The notes under the pieces were generated by a model, which was not told the DNA's origin, made no database searches, and saw only the letters and a list, made by a program, of their open reading frames with translations. The position numbers and the translations under genes were made by a program. DNA of 64,000 nt from Microbacterium azadirachtae (lineage in GTDB: Bacteria > Actinomycetota > Actinomycetes > Actinomycetales > Microbacteriaceae): assembly GCF_000956545.1 (NCBI RefSeq), contig NZ_JYIT01000077.1, positions 45,240 to 109,239 on the forward strand. Direction: 5' to 3'. How positions within the stretch are numbered: the first letter of the stretch is position 1; every line of letters begins with the position of its first letter. Shown here one piece after another: positions 17,814-26,000 of this stretch.

Positions 17814-18175
17814 CGCCGGCGTTCCTCCGAGGCGGTCGACGGATCCGGGTGCGCCGCGGGCCTCGGGGCCGGGGCGGGCGCCGCACGACGAGCGTTCCAC
17901 AGGGCCGAGCCGAGCAGGGCCGCAGCGACGGGATAGGCGAGATCCTCGATCGGCGCGAGCCCGATCCGGATCCCGCTGATGCGGTCGGGGGCGTACGTGA
18001 ACAGACCCGCCGCGATCATGAGCGAGTCGAAGACGGCCGTGAGCAGGACGAGCACCACGACGGCCGCGGTGAGCGCCGCGCCGTGCCCGCGCGGCCGGCG
18101 CCGCCAGGTCAGCGCCTGCACGAGCACGCAGGGCGCGAGGAAGAGGGCGTCGACGATCAGGTAGGTCGCGTTCAC
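17810..18175 (-). CDS. crtYf: heterodimeric C50 carotenoid cyclase, subunit f
   Basis: 121 aa with three or four membrane helices. It starts VNATYLIVDALFLAPCVLVQALTW and carries GLAPIEDLAYPVAAALLG near the end; the PxE(D) element is the hallmark of the CrtYc/d/e/f lycopene-cyclase family. With CrtYe it would cyclise C50 flavuxanthin to decaprenoxanthin, or a related epsilon- or gamma-ring product. The GTG start at 18175 overlaps the preceding stop as GTGA, which fixes the start. Confidence 0.85.
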   Translation of the reverse strand: MNATYLIVDALFLAPCVLVQALTWRRRPRGHGAALTAAVVVLVLLTAVFDSLMIAAGLFTYAPDRISGIRIGLAPIEDLAYPVAAALLGSALWNARRAAPAPAPRPAAHPDPSTASEERRR

Positions 18176-18501
18176 GGGCGCTGCTCCGCCCGTCGCCGCA
18201 GGACCCGCAGCGTCCCCGAGTACAGCACCATGGTCAGCTGCACGAGGAACAGCAGGAACACCGGCTCCTCGACCGGCAGATGCGGCGCGAGCAGTATCCC
18301 CGTCGAGAACGGATTGCCCTCGCGGGAGAAGATCCCCGTGGCGATGCCGGCCGCGTCCCAGAGCAGCAGGAACGCGACGCCCGCGCCCAGCACGAGCAGC
18401 GCCCGTCTCGGCCGCGCCCAGACGAACAGCCGCCAGCGCGCGTCGACCAGCCCGACGCACAGGATCGCGGTGAGCAGCAGAGCGAGGTGGAGCAGGCCCA
18501 T
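18172..18501 (-). CDS. crtYe: heterodimeric C50 carotenoid cyclase, subunit e
   Basis: 109 aa and three membrane helices: MGLLHLALLLTAILCVGLVDARW, ALLVLGAGVAFLLLWDAAGIATG, and PVEEPVFLLFLVQLTMVLYSG containing the conserved PxEE motif of half-size lycopene cyclases. It is the partner of the next gene. The start ATG at 18501 shares one base with the crtI stop. Which ring type (beta, gamma or epsilon) forms cannot be told from sequence alone. Confidence 0.85.
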   Translation of the reverse strand: MGLLHLALLLTAILCVGLVDARWRLFVWARPRRALLVLGAGVAFLLLWDAAGIATGIFSREGNPFSTGILLAPHLPVEEPVFLLFLVQLTMVLYSGTLRVLRRRAEQRP

Positions 18502-20048
18502 CACGCCCCCGCAGGAACGGGCAGGGGGCCGACGCTGCGGTCGCCGCGGAACGCCTTCAGCACGAGCTCGGCGCTGATCAGGCACATCGGCAGGCCGATG
18601 CCGGGCAGCGTGGTCGCCCCCGCGTAGAACAGCCCGCGCGTCGTGCGGGAGCGCGTGCGGCCGCGCAGGAACGCGCTCTGCCGCAGCGTGTGCGCCGGAC
18701 CCAGCGCGGAGCCCCGCCAGGAGTGCAGGTCCCGGGCGAAGTCCGCCGGGCCCACCGTGCGCCGCAGCACGATCCGCTCGGCGAGATCGGGGCTGCCGGA
18801 CTGCACGGCCAGCTCCGCGATCGCGCGATCCGCGATGCGCTCCACCTCCGCGGCCCCGCGGCCGTCGATCCCGCCGCCGCCGATCGCCGGGTCCGCGGGC
18901 ACGGGGATCAGCAGGAACAGGTTCTCGTGGTCCTGCGGAGCCACGGTGTCGTCGGTCGTGCTGGGCATGCAGGCGTAGAACGAGGCCGGCTCCGGCACGC
19001 GGGGCGCGGATCCGAAGATCGCGTCGAAGTTCTCGTCCCAGTCCTCGGTGAACACGAGGTTGTGATGGGTGAGGCCGGGCAGCCTTCCGCGGACGCCGAG
19101 CATCGCGAGGACGGCGCCCGTGCCGGGGTTGGCCCGGCGCCAGTGCGACGCCGGGCGCTCGCGCGCCCTCCTCGGCAGCAGGGCCGTGTCGCTGTGGTGC
19201 ATGTCGACCGTGCTCACGACCTGGTCGAACGGCTCCTCACGCGCGACGCCGTCCTGGGAGACGATGATTCCGCGCACCTCTCCGCCCCGGATCAGGATCC
19301 GGTGCACCCGCGTGTCGGTGTGCAGTCGCGCGCCCGCCTCGCGGGCGAGCCGGGCGAACGCGTCGATCACCGTGGTGAAGCCGCCGCGCGGGTAGAGCAC
19401 TCCATCCTCGAGGTCGAACGAGCTCATCAGATGGAACAGAGCGGGGGCGATGCCGGGGGCTGCGCCGAGGAACACCGCCGGGTACTGCAGGATCTGGCGC
19501 AGCCGGCGGTCCGAGAACGACGCCTCGACCATCCCCTGCAGCGACGTGCCCAGCAGCCCGGCGAGCCGGGGGAGCTCGCCGAGCTCGCCCCCGGGCAGGA
19601 AGGCCCCCGGGTGTGAGAAGTCCGTGTAGAGGAAGCGGTCGCTCGCGATCCGCGCGGTGCGCGCGGCCGAGTCGAGGTGACGCGCGAGTGCGGCGCCCGC
19701 GCCCGGTTCCACCGACTCGAACAGCGCGAGCGAGCGCTCCCGCTCCGAGTGCACGTCCAGCGACTCGGCGTCCTCGGCGAACACCCGATAGGCGGGATCG
19801 AGCCGGACGAGATCGAGCTCGGCCGCGGCGCTCGTGCCGAGCAGCCGGAAGCAGTGATCGAAGACCTCGGGCATGAGGTACCAGGAGGGTCCGGTGTCGA
19901 AGCGGAAGCCGTCGCGCTCCCAGCTGCCCGCCCTGCCGCCGAGCCGCGAGGACTGCTCGAAGAGCGAGACGTCGTGCCCGTCGGCGGCGAGCAGAGCGGC
20001 CGACGCGAGCCCGGAGATCCCACCGCCGATCACGGCCACCCGGCTCAT
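18501..20048 (-). CDS. crtI: phytoene desaturase (lycopene-forming)
   Basis: 515 aa CrtI-type FAD enzyme. The N-terminal motif is VIGGGISGLASAALLAADGHDVSLFEQSSRLGGRAGSW. FRFDTGPSWYLMPEVFDHCF and GGFTTVIDAFARLAREAGARLHTDTRVHRI are typical. The C-terminal bacterial desaturase signature is RGLFYAGATTLPGIGLPMCLISAELV. It introduces four double bonds into phytoene to give lycopene. ATGA overlap with crtB upstream and one-base overlap with crtYe downstream show tight coupling. Confidence 0.94.
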   Translation of the reverse strand: MSRVAVIGGGISGLASAALLAADGHDVSLFEQSSRLGGRAGSWERDGFRFDTGPSWYLMPEVFDHCFRLLGTSAAAELDLVRLDPAYRVFAEDAESLDVHSERERSLALFESVEPGAGAALARHLDSAARTARIASDRFLYTDFSHPGAFLPGGELGELPRLAGLLGTSLQGMVEASFSDRRLRQILQYPAVFLGAAPGIAPALFHLMSSFDLEDGVLYPRGGFTTVIDAFARLAREAGARLHTDTRVHRILIRGGEVRGIIVSQDGVAREEPFDQVVSTVDMHHSDTALLPRRARERPASHWRRANPGTGAVLAMLGVRGRLPGLTHHNLVFTEDWDENFDAIFGSAPRVPEPASFYACMPSTTDDTVAPQDHENLFLLIPVPADPAIGGGGIDGRGAAEVERIADRAIAELAVQSGSPDLAERIVLRRTVGPADFARDLHSWRGSALGPAHTLRQSAFLRGRTRSRTTRGLFYAGATTLPGIGLPMCLISAELVLKAFRGDRSVGPLPVPAGA

Positions 20049-20938
20049 CGTGCCGCTCCGAGCCCCGGCTCGAGTCCGCGCAGGGCCGCGCGTACGAGCA
20101 GCGCCGCCTTGCGCGGGGCCGGAACCCGGACCCGGCGGTCGGCGAGCACCCGTGCCGGAGTGCGTCGCAGCCGTGCCGAGAGCTCGGAGTACAGCAGGTG
20201 CGCGGCGGCGACCGCCCGGCGCGACGACGAGGGCAGCTCGCCGATCACGGCGCCGGCGATCGCGAGCTCCGCATCGATCCCGTCCAGGATCCGGTCGCGC
20301 TGCGCGTCGGTGACGGAGTGCGGATCGATGCCGGGGAAGTAGCGCCGGCCGAGCCCATCGGCGTCCGCGCCGAGATCGCGGAGGAAGTTCACCCGCTGGA
20401 ACGCCGAGCCCAGGGCGATCGCGCCGCGGTCCCACCGCGCGTCGCGGACCGGATCCGGGTCCATTCCGCGACGGAAAGAGGCCAGGCACATGAGCCCGAC
20501 CACCTCGGCCGACCCGTGCACGTAGTCGTCGAGCTCCCGTTCGTCGGCGAACGCGAGCGGGCTCAGATCACGACGCATCGACGCGAAGAAGGGACGGGTG
20601 AGGTCCTCGCCGATCCCGGTCGCCCGGGCGGTCGTCGCGAACGCGTGCACGACGAGATTGGCGCTGTATCCGGTTCTCAGGGCCGCGCCGACCTCGCGCT
20701 CGAGGCCGTCCAGCACCTCGCGGCACTGCGCCGAGGACAGGCCTGCGTCCGCCGCGCATCCGTCGACGATCTCGTCGGCGACGCGCACGAGCGCGTAGAT
20801 CGCGGCGAGATCGGCGCGCACCGGGCCCGAGCAGAGCCGGCTGGCGAGGCGGAAGGAGGTCGAGTAGCTGTCCAGGACCTGCGCGGAGCCCCGTACCGCC
20901 GCGCGGTCGTAGAGCGCGAGGCCGGTGCCCGCGGTCAT
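20045..20938 (-). CDS. crtB: phytoene synthase
   Basis: 297 aa squalene/phytoene synthase. It condenses two geranylgeranyl diphosphates into 15-cis phytoene. Signatures: RLASRLCSGPVRADLAAIYALVRVADEIVDG (first Asp-rich motif DEIVD) and GSAFQRVNFLRDLGADADGLGRRYFPG (second motif, RDLGAD). ATG at 20938 overlaps the stop of the prenyl synthase gene. The C-terminus (RVRVPAPRKAALLVRAALRG) resembles other actinobacterial CrtB proteins. Confidence 0.94.
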   Translation of the reverse strand: MTAGTGLALYDRAAVRGSAQVLDSYSTSFRLASRLCSGPVRADLAAIYALVRVADEIVDGCAADAGLSSAQCREVLDGLEREVGAALRTGYSANLVVHAFATTARATGIGEDLTRPFFASMRRDLSPLAFADERELDDYVHGSAEVVGLMCLASFRRGMDPDPVRDARWDRGAIALGSAFQRVNFLRDLGADADGLGRRYFPGIDPHSVTDAQRDRILDGIDAELAIAGAVIGELPSSSRRAVAAAHLLYSELSARLRRTPARVLADRRVRVPAPRKAALLVRAALRGLEPGLGAAR

Positions 20939-21990
20939 CGGACCCGCTCCGCCGCGCTCGCGATGATGTGCTCGAGGTCGTCGATCAGGGCGGCCGGGAG
21001 CGCGGAGAGCAGCAGGGTGGCGCGCGCCTCGGCGACGAGGCCGGAGATCGCCGCCTCAGCCCGTGCGAGGCCGCCGGACCTCTCGATCGCGGCGCGGAGC
21101 ACCGCCGCACCGCGTTCGTCGAGACCGGGGTCTCCGAAGAGCGCGGAGGCGCTCTGCCAGGAGGGATCCGCGGCGGCGTGCGCGACGAGCAGGGTGATCT
21201 TGCCCTCGCGGAGGTCGGAGAGGGCCGACTTCCCGGTGTGCTGCGGGTCGCCGAACACGCCGAGCACATCGTCGCGCACCTGGAAGGCGATCCCGACCGT
21301 CGTGCCGACGACGCCGAGCGTCTCGACCGCGGTCGCATCCGCCCCGCCGAGGATGGCGCCCATCCGCAGGGGAGCGCTGAAGGAGTAGCGCGCCGTCTTG
21401 TGCTCCATGGTGCGAAGGACCGCCTCTTCGTCGGCGCCGCCCTGCAGGCCCAGCAGCACGTCCGCGTGCTCGCCCACGGCCGCCGCGCCGATCGCGTCGC
21501 TCAGCACGCCCCACAGCGCCCTGCGCCGGGGCGCCGGTGCGTCCAGCTCGGCGATCAGCCGGTGCGCCGCCGAGAGCAGGACGTCGCCGGCGAGGATCGC
21601 GCAGCTGTCCCCGTAGCGGAGCGCCTCCGCCTCGTCCGCCCCCATCGCGCGCGCGGCGTCGCGGCGACGCGCGATCAGGTTCGGTGCGCCGCGGCGCAGC
21701 ACGTCGCGGTCGATCACGTCGTCGTGCAGCAGGAAAGCGAGGTGGAGCAGCTCGAGCGCCGCGGCGACGCGGATCGCGTCCTCCGGAGACCCCGCGTCGA
21801 AGGCGCGGTGCGCCGCGAGGAGGAGGCGCGGACGGAGCAGCTTGCCGCCGTCGGCCGCGCGACGCGTCTCCTCCCAGACGGCGCCGAATCCGGCGAGATC
21901 GCCGAGACGGGCCGCCGCGTCCTGGAAGCATTCGTCGATCACGGCCCCGACCTCGGCGAGCCCGTCCTCCGCCACCGCGCTGTCGGTCAC
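20935..21990 (-). CDS. crtE: polyprenyl diphosphate synthase (GGPP synthase)
   Basis: 351 aa trans-isoprenyl diphosphate synthase. The first DDxxD is in LLHLAFLLHDDVIDRDVLRRGAPN and the second region is GIAFQVRDDVLGVFGD. An HKT motif is seen as MEHKTARYSFSAPL. It makes geranylgeranyl diphosphate for phytoene synthase; product length is inferred from the operon. The GTG start at 21990 is fixed by the GTGA overlap with idi. In Corynebacterium the homologue is called crtE or idsA. Confidence 0.9.
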   Translation of the reverse strand: MTDSAVAEDGLAEVGAVIDECFQDAAARLGDLAGFGAVWEETRRAADGGKLLRPRLLLAAHRAFDAGSPEDAIRVAAALELLHLAFLLHDDVIDRDVLRRGAPNLIARRRDAARAMGADEAEALRYGDSCAILAGDVLLSAAHRLIAELDAPAPRRRALWGVLSDAIGAAAVGEHADVLLGLQGGADEEAVLRTMEHKTARYSFSAPLRMGAILGGADATAVETLGVVGTTVGIAFQVRDDVLGVFGDPQHTGKSALSDLREGKITLLVAHAAADPSWQSASALFGDPGLDERGAAVLRAAIERSGGLARAEAAISGLVAEARATLLLSALPAALIDDLEHIIASAAERVR

Positions 21991-22541
21991 GAGGCGAGCT
22001 CCTCGAGTCCGCGACCGCCGAGGAAGGGGAGCAGCCTCGCCTGAAGGACGAGCCAGGGGCTGAAAGCCCAGGGCGCGCGGCGGATGGATTCGGCGAGGTC
22101 GTCGGGGTCCACCCAGCGGTGCTCGACGACCTCGTCCGGATGCGGTCGGGGAGTGTCGGACGTGACGGCCAGATAGACAGGGCAGATCTCGTTCTCCACG
22201 ATCCCGGCGGCGTCGGTCGCCCGGTAGCGGAAGAAGGGGAGCACCGGATCGATCCCGTCCAGGGCGATGCCGAGCTCGTGCTCGGCGCGGCGGCGGACCG
22301 CGGCGATCAGTTCCTCACCCGGTGCGGGATGCCCGCAGAACGAGTTGGTCCAGACACCGGGCCATGCCGTCTTGGTCAGGGCGCGGCGGGTGACCAGCAG
22401 CCGGCCGTGCCGATCGAAGACATGGCAGGAGAACGCCAGGTGCAGGCGGGTGTCGGCGCCGTGCACGCTGCTCTTCGGAGCGATGCCGATCCGTGCGCCC
22501 TCTGCGTCGAGGAGCACGACCATCTCACTGTCAGGGGTCAT
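21987..22541 (-). CDS. idi: isopentenyl-diphosphate delta-isomerase, type 1
   Basis: 184 aa Nudix-fold enzyme that interconverts IPP and DMAPP. Family motifs: HLAFSCHVFDRHGRLLVTRRALTKTAWPGVWTNSFCGHPAPGE (catalytic Cys in NSFCGHP) and ENEICPVYLA (metal and catalytic Glu). The start is ATG 22541 with GGAGA seven bases before; an upstream extension would run through the promoter. It heads the crt operon, so it raises DMAPP supply for C50 pigments. Its promoter carries the palindrome at 22574. Confidence 0.93.
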   Translation of the reverse strand: MTPDSEMVVLLDAEGARIGIAPKSSVHGADTRLHLAFSCHVFDRHGRLLVTRRALTKTAWPGVWTNSFCGHPAPGEELIAAVRRRAEHELGIALDGIDPVLPFFRYRATDAAGIVENEICPVYLAVTSDTPRPHPDEVVEHRWVDPDDLAESIRRAPWAFSPWLVLQARLLPFLGGRGLEELAS

Positions 22542-22567
22542 CGGACGTCTCCTTTTGCTCACTAGGA

Positions 22568-22596
22568 ATATTACTAACCTGGTTAGGGACAAAGAC
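22568..22596 (-). promoter_or_regulatory. idi-crt promoter with palindromic operator
   Basis: On the minus strand: -35 GTCTTT (22596-22591), 17-bp spacer, -10 TAATAT (22573-22568). The spacer contains the palindrome CTAACC-T-GGTTAG (22574-22586). Such a site in the intergenic region shared with a MarR gene is the expected operator of a CrtR-type repressor. Confidence 0.7.
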
Positions 22597-22603
22597 TATG
22601 GCA

Positions 22604-22609
22604 TAGAGT
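22604..22609 (+). promoter_or_regulatory. -10 element of a leaderless crtR
   Basis: TAGAGT lies exactly 6 nt before the GTG start at 22616, with no SD sequence. The operator palindrome is 18 bases upstream, so CrtR could also control its own gene. Confidence 0.55.
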
Positions 22610-22615
22610 CCTCCC

Positions 22616-23200
22616 GTGGAAGACATCGAGCCTGAAGACCGCCTCGGCCGGGCGATGATCGATCCGCGCGTGATCGATCCGCGCCGCGAGCTCGTCCCCC
22701 GCACCGACCTCTCGGACACCGAGGTCGACGAGATCGTGGAGCTGATGGCGGCGCTGCGCGCGTGGCACGGTGCCGCCGCGCGGATGAGCGAGGCCTCGCG
22801 GCAGTACATGAAGCTGAACGAGAACGACATGCGCGCGCTGCGCTTCATGATCGCCGCCGAGAACGCCGGCGAGATCGCGACGGCCCGGGCCGTCGCCGGC
22901 CACCTGCGCATCAGCAGCGCCGCGACGACGAAGATGCTCGACCGCCTCGAGCGCGGCGGTCACGTCGTGCGGCGGCCGCACCCCGTGGATCGACGCGCGA
23001 TCGCCCTGAGCGTGACGCCGGAGACGCGCCAGGCGGCCCGGGAGAGCGTCGGGCGCGTGCACGCGCGGCGGTTCGAGGTCGCCGCTGGGCTGTCGTCCGG
23101 CGAGCGGTCGATCGTCACGCGCTTCCTGCGCGCGCTCGCCGCGACCGAGCGGACGGAGAGCACGCAGGACGGACCGACGGGCGGCGACGCCGCGGAGTGA
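22616..23200 (+). CDS. crtR: MarR-family repressor of the carotenoid operon
   Basis: 194 aa with a winged helix in the middle (LNENDMRALRFMIAAENAGEIATARAVAGHLRISSAATTKMLDRLERGGHVVRRPHPVDRRAIALSVTPE). It is divergent from idi-crt and separated by only 74 bases containing CTAACCTGGTTAG. In Corynebacterium glutamicum the equivalent CrtR represses crt genes and responds to geranylgeranyl diphosphate-type prenyls; the same is inferred here. GTG at 22616 is chosen because TAGAGT sits 6 nt upstream. A later ATG near codon 14 cannot be excluded. Confidence 0.85.
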   Translation: MEDIEPEDRLGRAMIDPRVIDPRRELVPRTDLSDTEVDEIVELMAALRAWHGAAARMSEASRQYMKLNENDMRALRFMIAAENAGEIATARAVAGHLRISSAATTKMLDRLERGGHVVRRPHPVDRRAIALSVTPETRQAARESVGRVHARRFEVAAGLSSGERSIVTRFLRALAATERTESTQDGPTGGDAAE

Positions 23201-23218
23201 CCGGGATCGGCGCTCCGA

Positions 23219-23884
23219 TCAGCCGACGAAGAGCGGGAGCACGAGGCCGATGCCCATCACCACGAGCAGGACGGCGATCGCCGTGTCGAGGATCCGCCAG
23301 GCGCGCGGCGTGCGGAGCCAGCGCCCGAGATGGCGCGCGCCGTAGCCGAGCCCGAAGAACCAGACCACGCTCGCGGTGATCGCGCCCGCCGCGAACAGCC
23401 ACCGCGCGTCGCCGTGCGTGGCGGCGATCCCGCCGATGAGCAGCACCGTGTCGAGGTACACGTTGGGGTTCAGCCAGGTGAACGCGAGCGTGGCCAGGAT
23501 CACGGGCGCGAGCGGCGCCGTGCGGGTGAGCGTGGCGGCGCCCCCGGACCCGGAGGCGGCTCCCGCGGTCGCCTCCGTGCCGTCGGCGATCAGCGCCTCG
23601 CCCCCCGACGCCCATGCCCGACGTGCGGCGAGGATCCCGTAGAGCACGAGCGAGGCGGCACCCGCCCAGCGGGCCACGACGATGAGCCACGGAAGCGTCT
23701 TGACCAGGTACCCGAGACCCGCCGTGCCGGCCAGGACCAGCGCCGCGTCGGACGCCGCGCAGATGAGGACGACCGGCAGCACGTGCTCCCGTCGCAGCCC
23801 CTGGCGCAGCACGTACACGTTCTGCGCGCCGACGGCGATGATGAGCGAGAACATGAGGCCGAGGCCGGAGAGGAGGGTGAGCAC
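23219..23884 (-). CDS. lysE: LysE-family basic amino-acid exporter
   Basis: 221 aa with six predicted helices. The start LTLLSGLGLMFSLIIAVGAQNVYVLRQGLRREHVLPVVLICAASDAALV carries the family motif GAQNxxVLRQGL. TFAWLNPNVYLDTVLLIGG-type sequence (ATLAFTWLNPNVYLDT) is the second signature. It exports L-lysine and/or L-arginine. GTG at 23884 is chosen over an upstream GTG at 23908 because TATCGT lies exactly 6 nt before it (leaderless). It is divergent from a LysG-type regulator, the classical pair. Confidence 0.92.
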   Translation of the reverse strand: MLTLLSGLGLMFSLIIAVGAQNVYVLRQGLRREHVLPVVLICAASDAALVLAGTAGLGYLVKTLPWLIVVARWAGAASLVLYGILAARRAWASGGEALIADGTEATAGAASGSGGAATLTRTAPLAPVILATLAFTWLNPNVYLDTVLLIGGIAATHGDARWLFAAGAITASVVWFFGLGYGARHLGRWLRTPRAWRILDTAIAVLLVVMGIGLVLPLFVG

Positions 23885-23890
23885 GGATCG

Positions 23891-23896
23891 ACGATA
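23891..23896 (-). promoter_or_regulatory. -10 element of a leaderless lysE
   Basis: TATCGT on the minus strand ends 6 nt before GTG 23884. The divergent region to lysG (23885-23955) is short and should contain the LysG site. Confidence 0.5.
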
Positions 23897-23955
23897 CGGT
23901 GCGCGCACTCTTCAACACCAGCGAAGATTCCTTAAGCAAGATTAGGATCTCTGAT

Positions 23956-24846
23956 GTGCAGGTGGATCCGGAATCGGCGCGCACCGTGGCCGCGGTGCTC
24001 GACGAGGGCAGCTTCGAGGGCGCGGCGCGCCGTCTGCTGCTCACCCCTTCCGCGGTCAGCCAGCGGATCAAGACGCTCGAGCAGCAGCTCGGACGGATCC
24101 TGCTCGTGCGCAGCAAGCCGGCGCGCGCGACCGAGGCGGGGGAGGCGGTCGCGCGGTTCGGCCGGCAGGTGGCCCTGCTCGAGCGCGACGCGATCGCCGG
24201 ATTCGGCCTCGCGGGCGAAGCCGAGGGCGCTCGCGTGCGCATCCCGCTCGCGGTGAACGCGGATTCGATGGCGACCTGGTTCCTCACGCCTCTCGCACGC
24301 CTGTCCGAGAGGCACGACGTCGAGTTCGACCTGCATCGCGACGATCAGAACTTCACCGCGCGACTGCTCGAATCCGGCACGGTGATGGCCGCCGTCACCA
24401 GCGAGTCGGAGCCGGTCGGCGGCTGCCGCGTGGAGGCGCTGGGCGCACTGCGCTACGTGGCGGCGGCCTCCCCGGCGTTCGCGCGGCGCTGGTTCCCGGA
24501 GGGCGTCACCGCCGACGCGCTCTCGCTCGCGCCGTTCGTCGACTTCGACCGCCGGGATCTGATGCAGCAGGACTGGCTGCGCGCACGCGGCGTGGATCCC
24601 TGGGCCGTGCCCCGTCACCACGTGCCCGCGTCGGCGGACTTCTCGATCGCGGTGGAGCTGGGACTGGGGTGGGCGCTGCTGCCCGTGCCGCACGCGGAGC
24701 CCGGTCTCGCGGACGGGCGGCTGGTGCGCCTCGACGATGCCGAGACGACGTCGCCGCTGTTCTGGCAGCAGTGGAACCTGCGCTCCGAGCTGCTGGACGC
24801 CATCGCCGCCGAGATCCGTGCCGCCGCGGGACGCGTGCTGCGCTGA
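23956..24846 (+). CDS. lysG: LysR-type regulator of the LysG/ArgP group
   Basis: 296 aa. The N-terminal HTH is ESARTVAAVLDEGSFEGAARRLLLTPSAVSQRIKTLEQQLGRILLVR, typical of the ArgP/LysG clade. The effector domain includes RIPLAVNADSMATWFLTPL and FSIAVELGLGWALLPV. It would activate lysE when lysine or arginine accumulates. The GTG at 23956 gives the usual family N-terminus; an overlapping ATG at 23954 is out of frame and earlier codons would add an atypical 19-residue extension. Confidence 0.9.
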   Translation: MQVDPESARTVAAVLDEGSFEGAARRLLLTPSAVSQRIKTLEQQLGRILLVRSKPARATEAGEAVARFGRQVALLERDAIAGFGLAGEAEGARVRIPLAVNADSMATWFLTPLARLSERHDVEFDLHRDDQNFTARLLESGTVMAAVTSESEPVGGCRVEALGALRYVAAASPAFARRWFPEGVTADALSLAPFVDFDRRDLMQQDWLRARGVDPWAVPRHHVPASADFSIAVELGLGWALLPVPHAEPGLADGRLVRLDDAETTSPLFWQQWNLRSELLDAIAAEIRAAAGRVLR

Positions 24847-24881
24847 GCCCGCGGGCCTGGCCAGACGTCCGCGCCGCACCC

Positions 24882-24887
24882 TAGGGT
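24882..24887 (+). promoter_or_regulatory. -10 element of a leaderless polymerase gene
   Basis: TAGGGT, then exactly 6 nt, then ATG 24894; no SD. Confidence 0.5.
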
Positions 24888-24893
24888 CGAGTC

Positions 24894-25949
24894 ATGGCAT
24901 CCGAGCGCATCACGCTGACCATCCCCGGCCCCGACGGGGACCGCTCGCTGGATCTGTCCAGCCCCAACCGCGCGGTCTGGCCGGAGGCCGAGGGGGGCCC
25001 GATCACGAAGGCGGAGCTCGCCGAGTACGTGCAGACCGTGGCGACGCCGTTCCTCACCTCGACCGGCGACCGGCCGGTGTCGCTCGAGCGCTACCGCGAC
25101 GGCATCGGCGGCGAGAGCTTCTTCTCCAAGAACCCGCCCAAGGGCACGCCGGACTTCGTGCAGAGCGTGATGTGCACCTACAACAGCGGTCGCTCGCACC
25201 CGCAGATCGTGCTCACCGAGCCGGCCGCGATCGTGTGGGCGGTGCAGATGAACACGGTGGTCTTCCACCCCTGGGCATCTCTCGCCTCCGACACCGACAA
25301 CCCGGTGGAACTGCGCATCGACCTGGATCCGCAGCCGGGCACCGGCTTCGCCGAGGCGATCCCGGCCGCGCACGAGCTGCGCACCGTGCTGCGCGAGGCG
25401 GGGCTGGAGGCGTTCATCAAGACCAGCGGGAACCGCGGTCTGCACGTGTTCTGCCCGATCGTCCCGGAGTGGGAGTTCCTCACGGTGCGGCATGCGGTGA
25501 TCGCCGCCGGGCGCGAGCTCGAGCGGCGGATGCCCGATCGCGTCACGACCGCGTGGTGGAAGGAGGAGCGCGGCGAGCGGATCTTCGTCGACTTCAACCA
25601 GGCGAACCGCGACCGCACGATGGCGGGTGCGTACAGCCCTCGGGCGCTGCCGGGCGCGACCGTCTCGACGCCGATCGCGTGGGACGAGCTGGACGACGTG
25701 GATCCCCGGCGGTTCACGGTGCGCACGGTGCCGCAGCGTCTCGCGGACGTCGGCGATCCCTGGGCGCGCATGCAGGACGCGCCGGGCCGCATCGACACGC
25801 TGCTGGGCTGGTGGGAGCGCGACGTGGAGAACGGGCTCGGCGAGATGCCGTTCCCGCCCGAGTTCCCGAAGATGCCCGGCGAGCCCCCGCGCGTGCAGCC
25901 CTCGAAGAAGGTCGCGGCGAACTGGGACGAGAACGGCGAGCCCCGCTAG
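24894..25949 (+). CDS. stand-alone LigD-like primase-polymerase (NHEJ polymerase domain)
   Basis: 351 aa archaeo-eukaryotic primase-type polymerase. Motifs: WPEAEGGPITKAELAEYVQTVA, FFSKNPPKGTPDF, the metal-binding ELRIDLDPQPG (paired Asp), IKTSGNRGLHVFCPI (motif II with His) and ERIFVDFNQANRDRTMAGAYSPR (third Asp). In bacteria such proteins fill gaps and add ribonucleotides during end joining or base-excision repair. It is convergent with a LigC-type ligase 51 bases away. No Ku gene is in the window. Confidence 0.9.
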   Translation: MASERITLTIPGPDGDRSLDLSSPNRAVWPEAEGGPITKAELAEYVQTVATPFLTSTGDRPVSLERYRDGIGGESFFSKNPPKGTPDFVQSVMCTYNSGRSHPQIVLTEPAAIVWAVQMNTVVFHPWASLASDTDNPVELRIDLDPQPGTGFAEAIPAAHELRTVLREAGLEAFIKTSGNRGLHVFCPIVPEWEFLTVRHAVIAAGRELERRMPDRVTTAWWKEERGERIFVDFNQANRDRTMAGAYSPRALPGATVSTPIAWDELDDVDPRRFTVRTVPQRLADVGDPWARMQDAPGRIDTLLGWWERDVENGLGEMPFPPEFPKMPGEPPRVQPSKKVAANWDENGEPR

Positions 25950-26000
25950 AGCGGGGCGTCCTGGATCAGGAACCCGGGTGCGCGGCTGCCGGGAGGGGCG

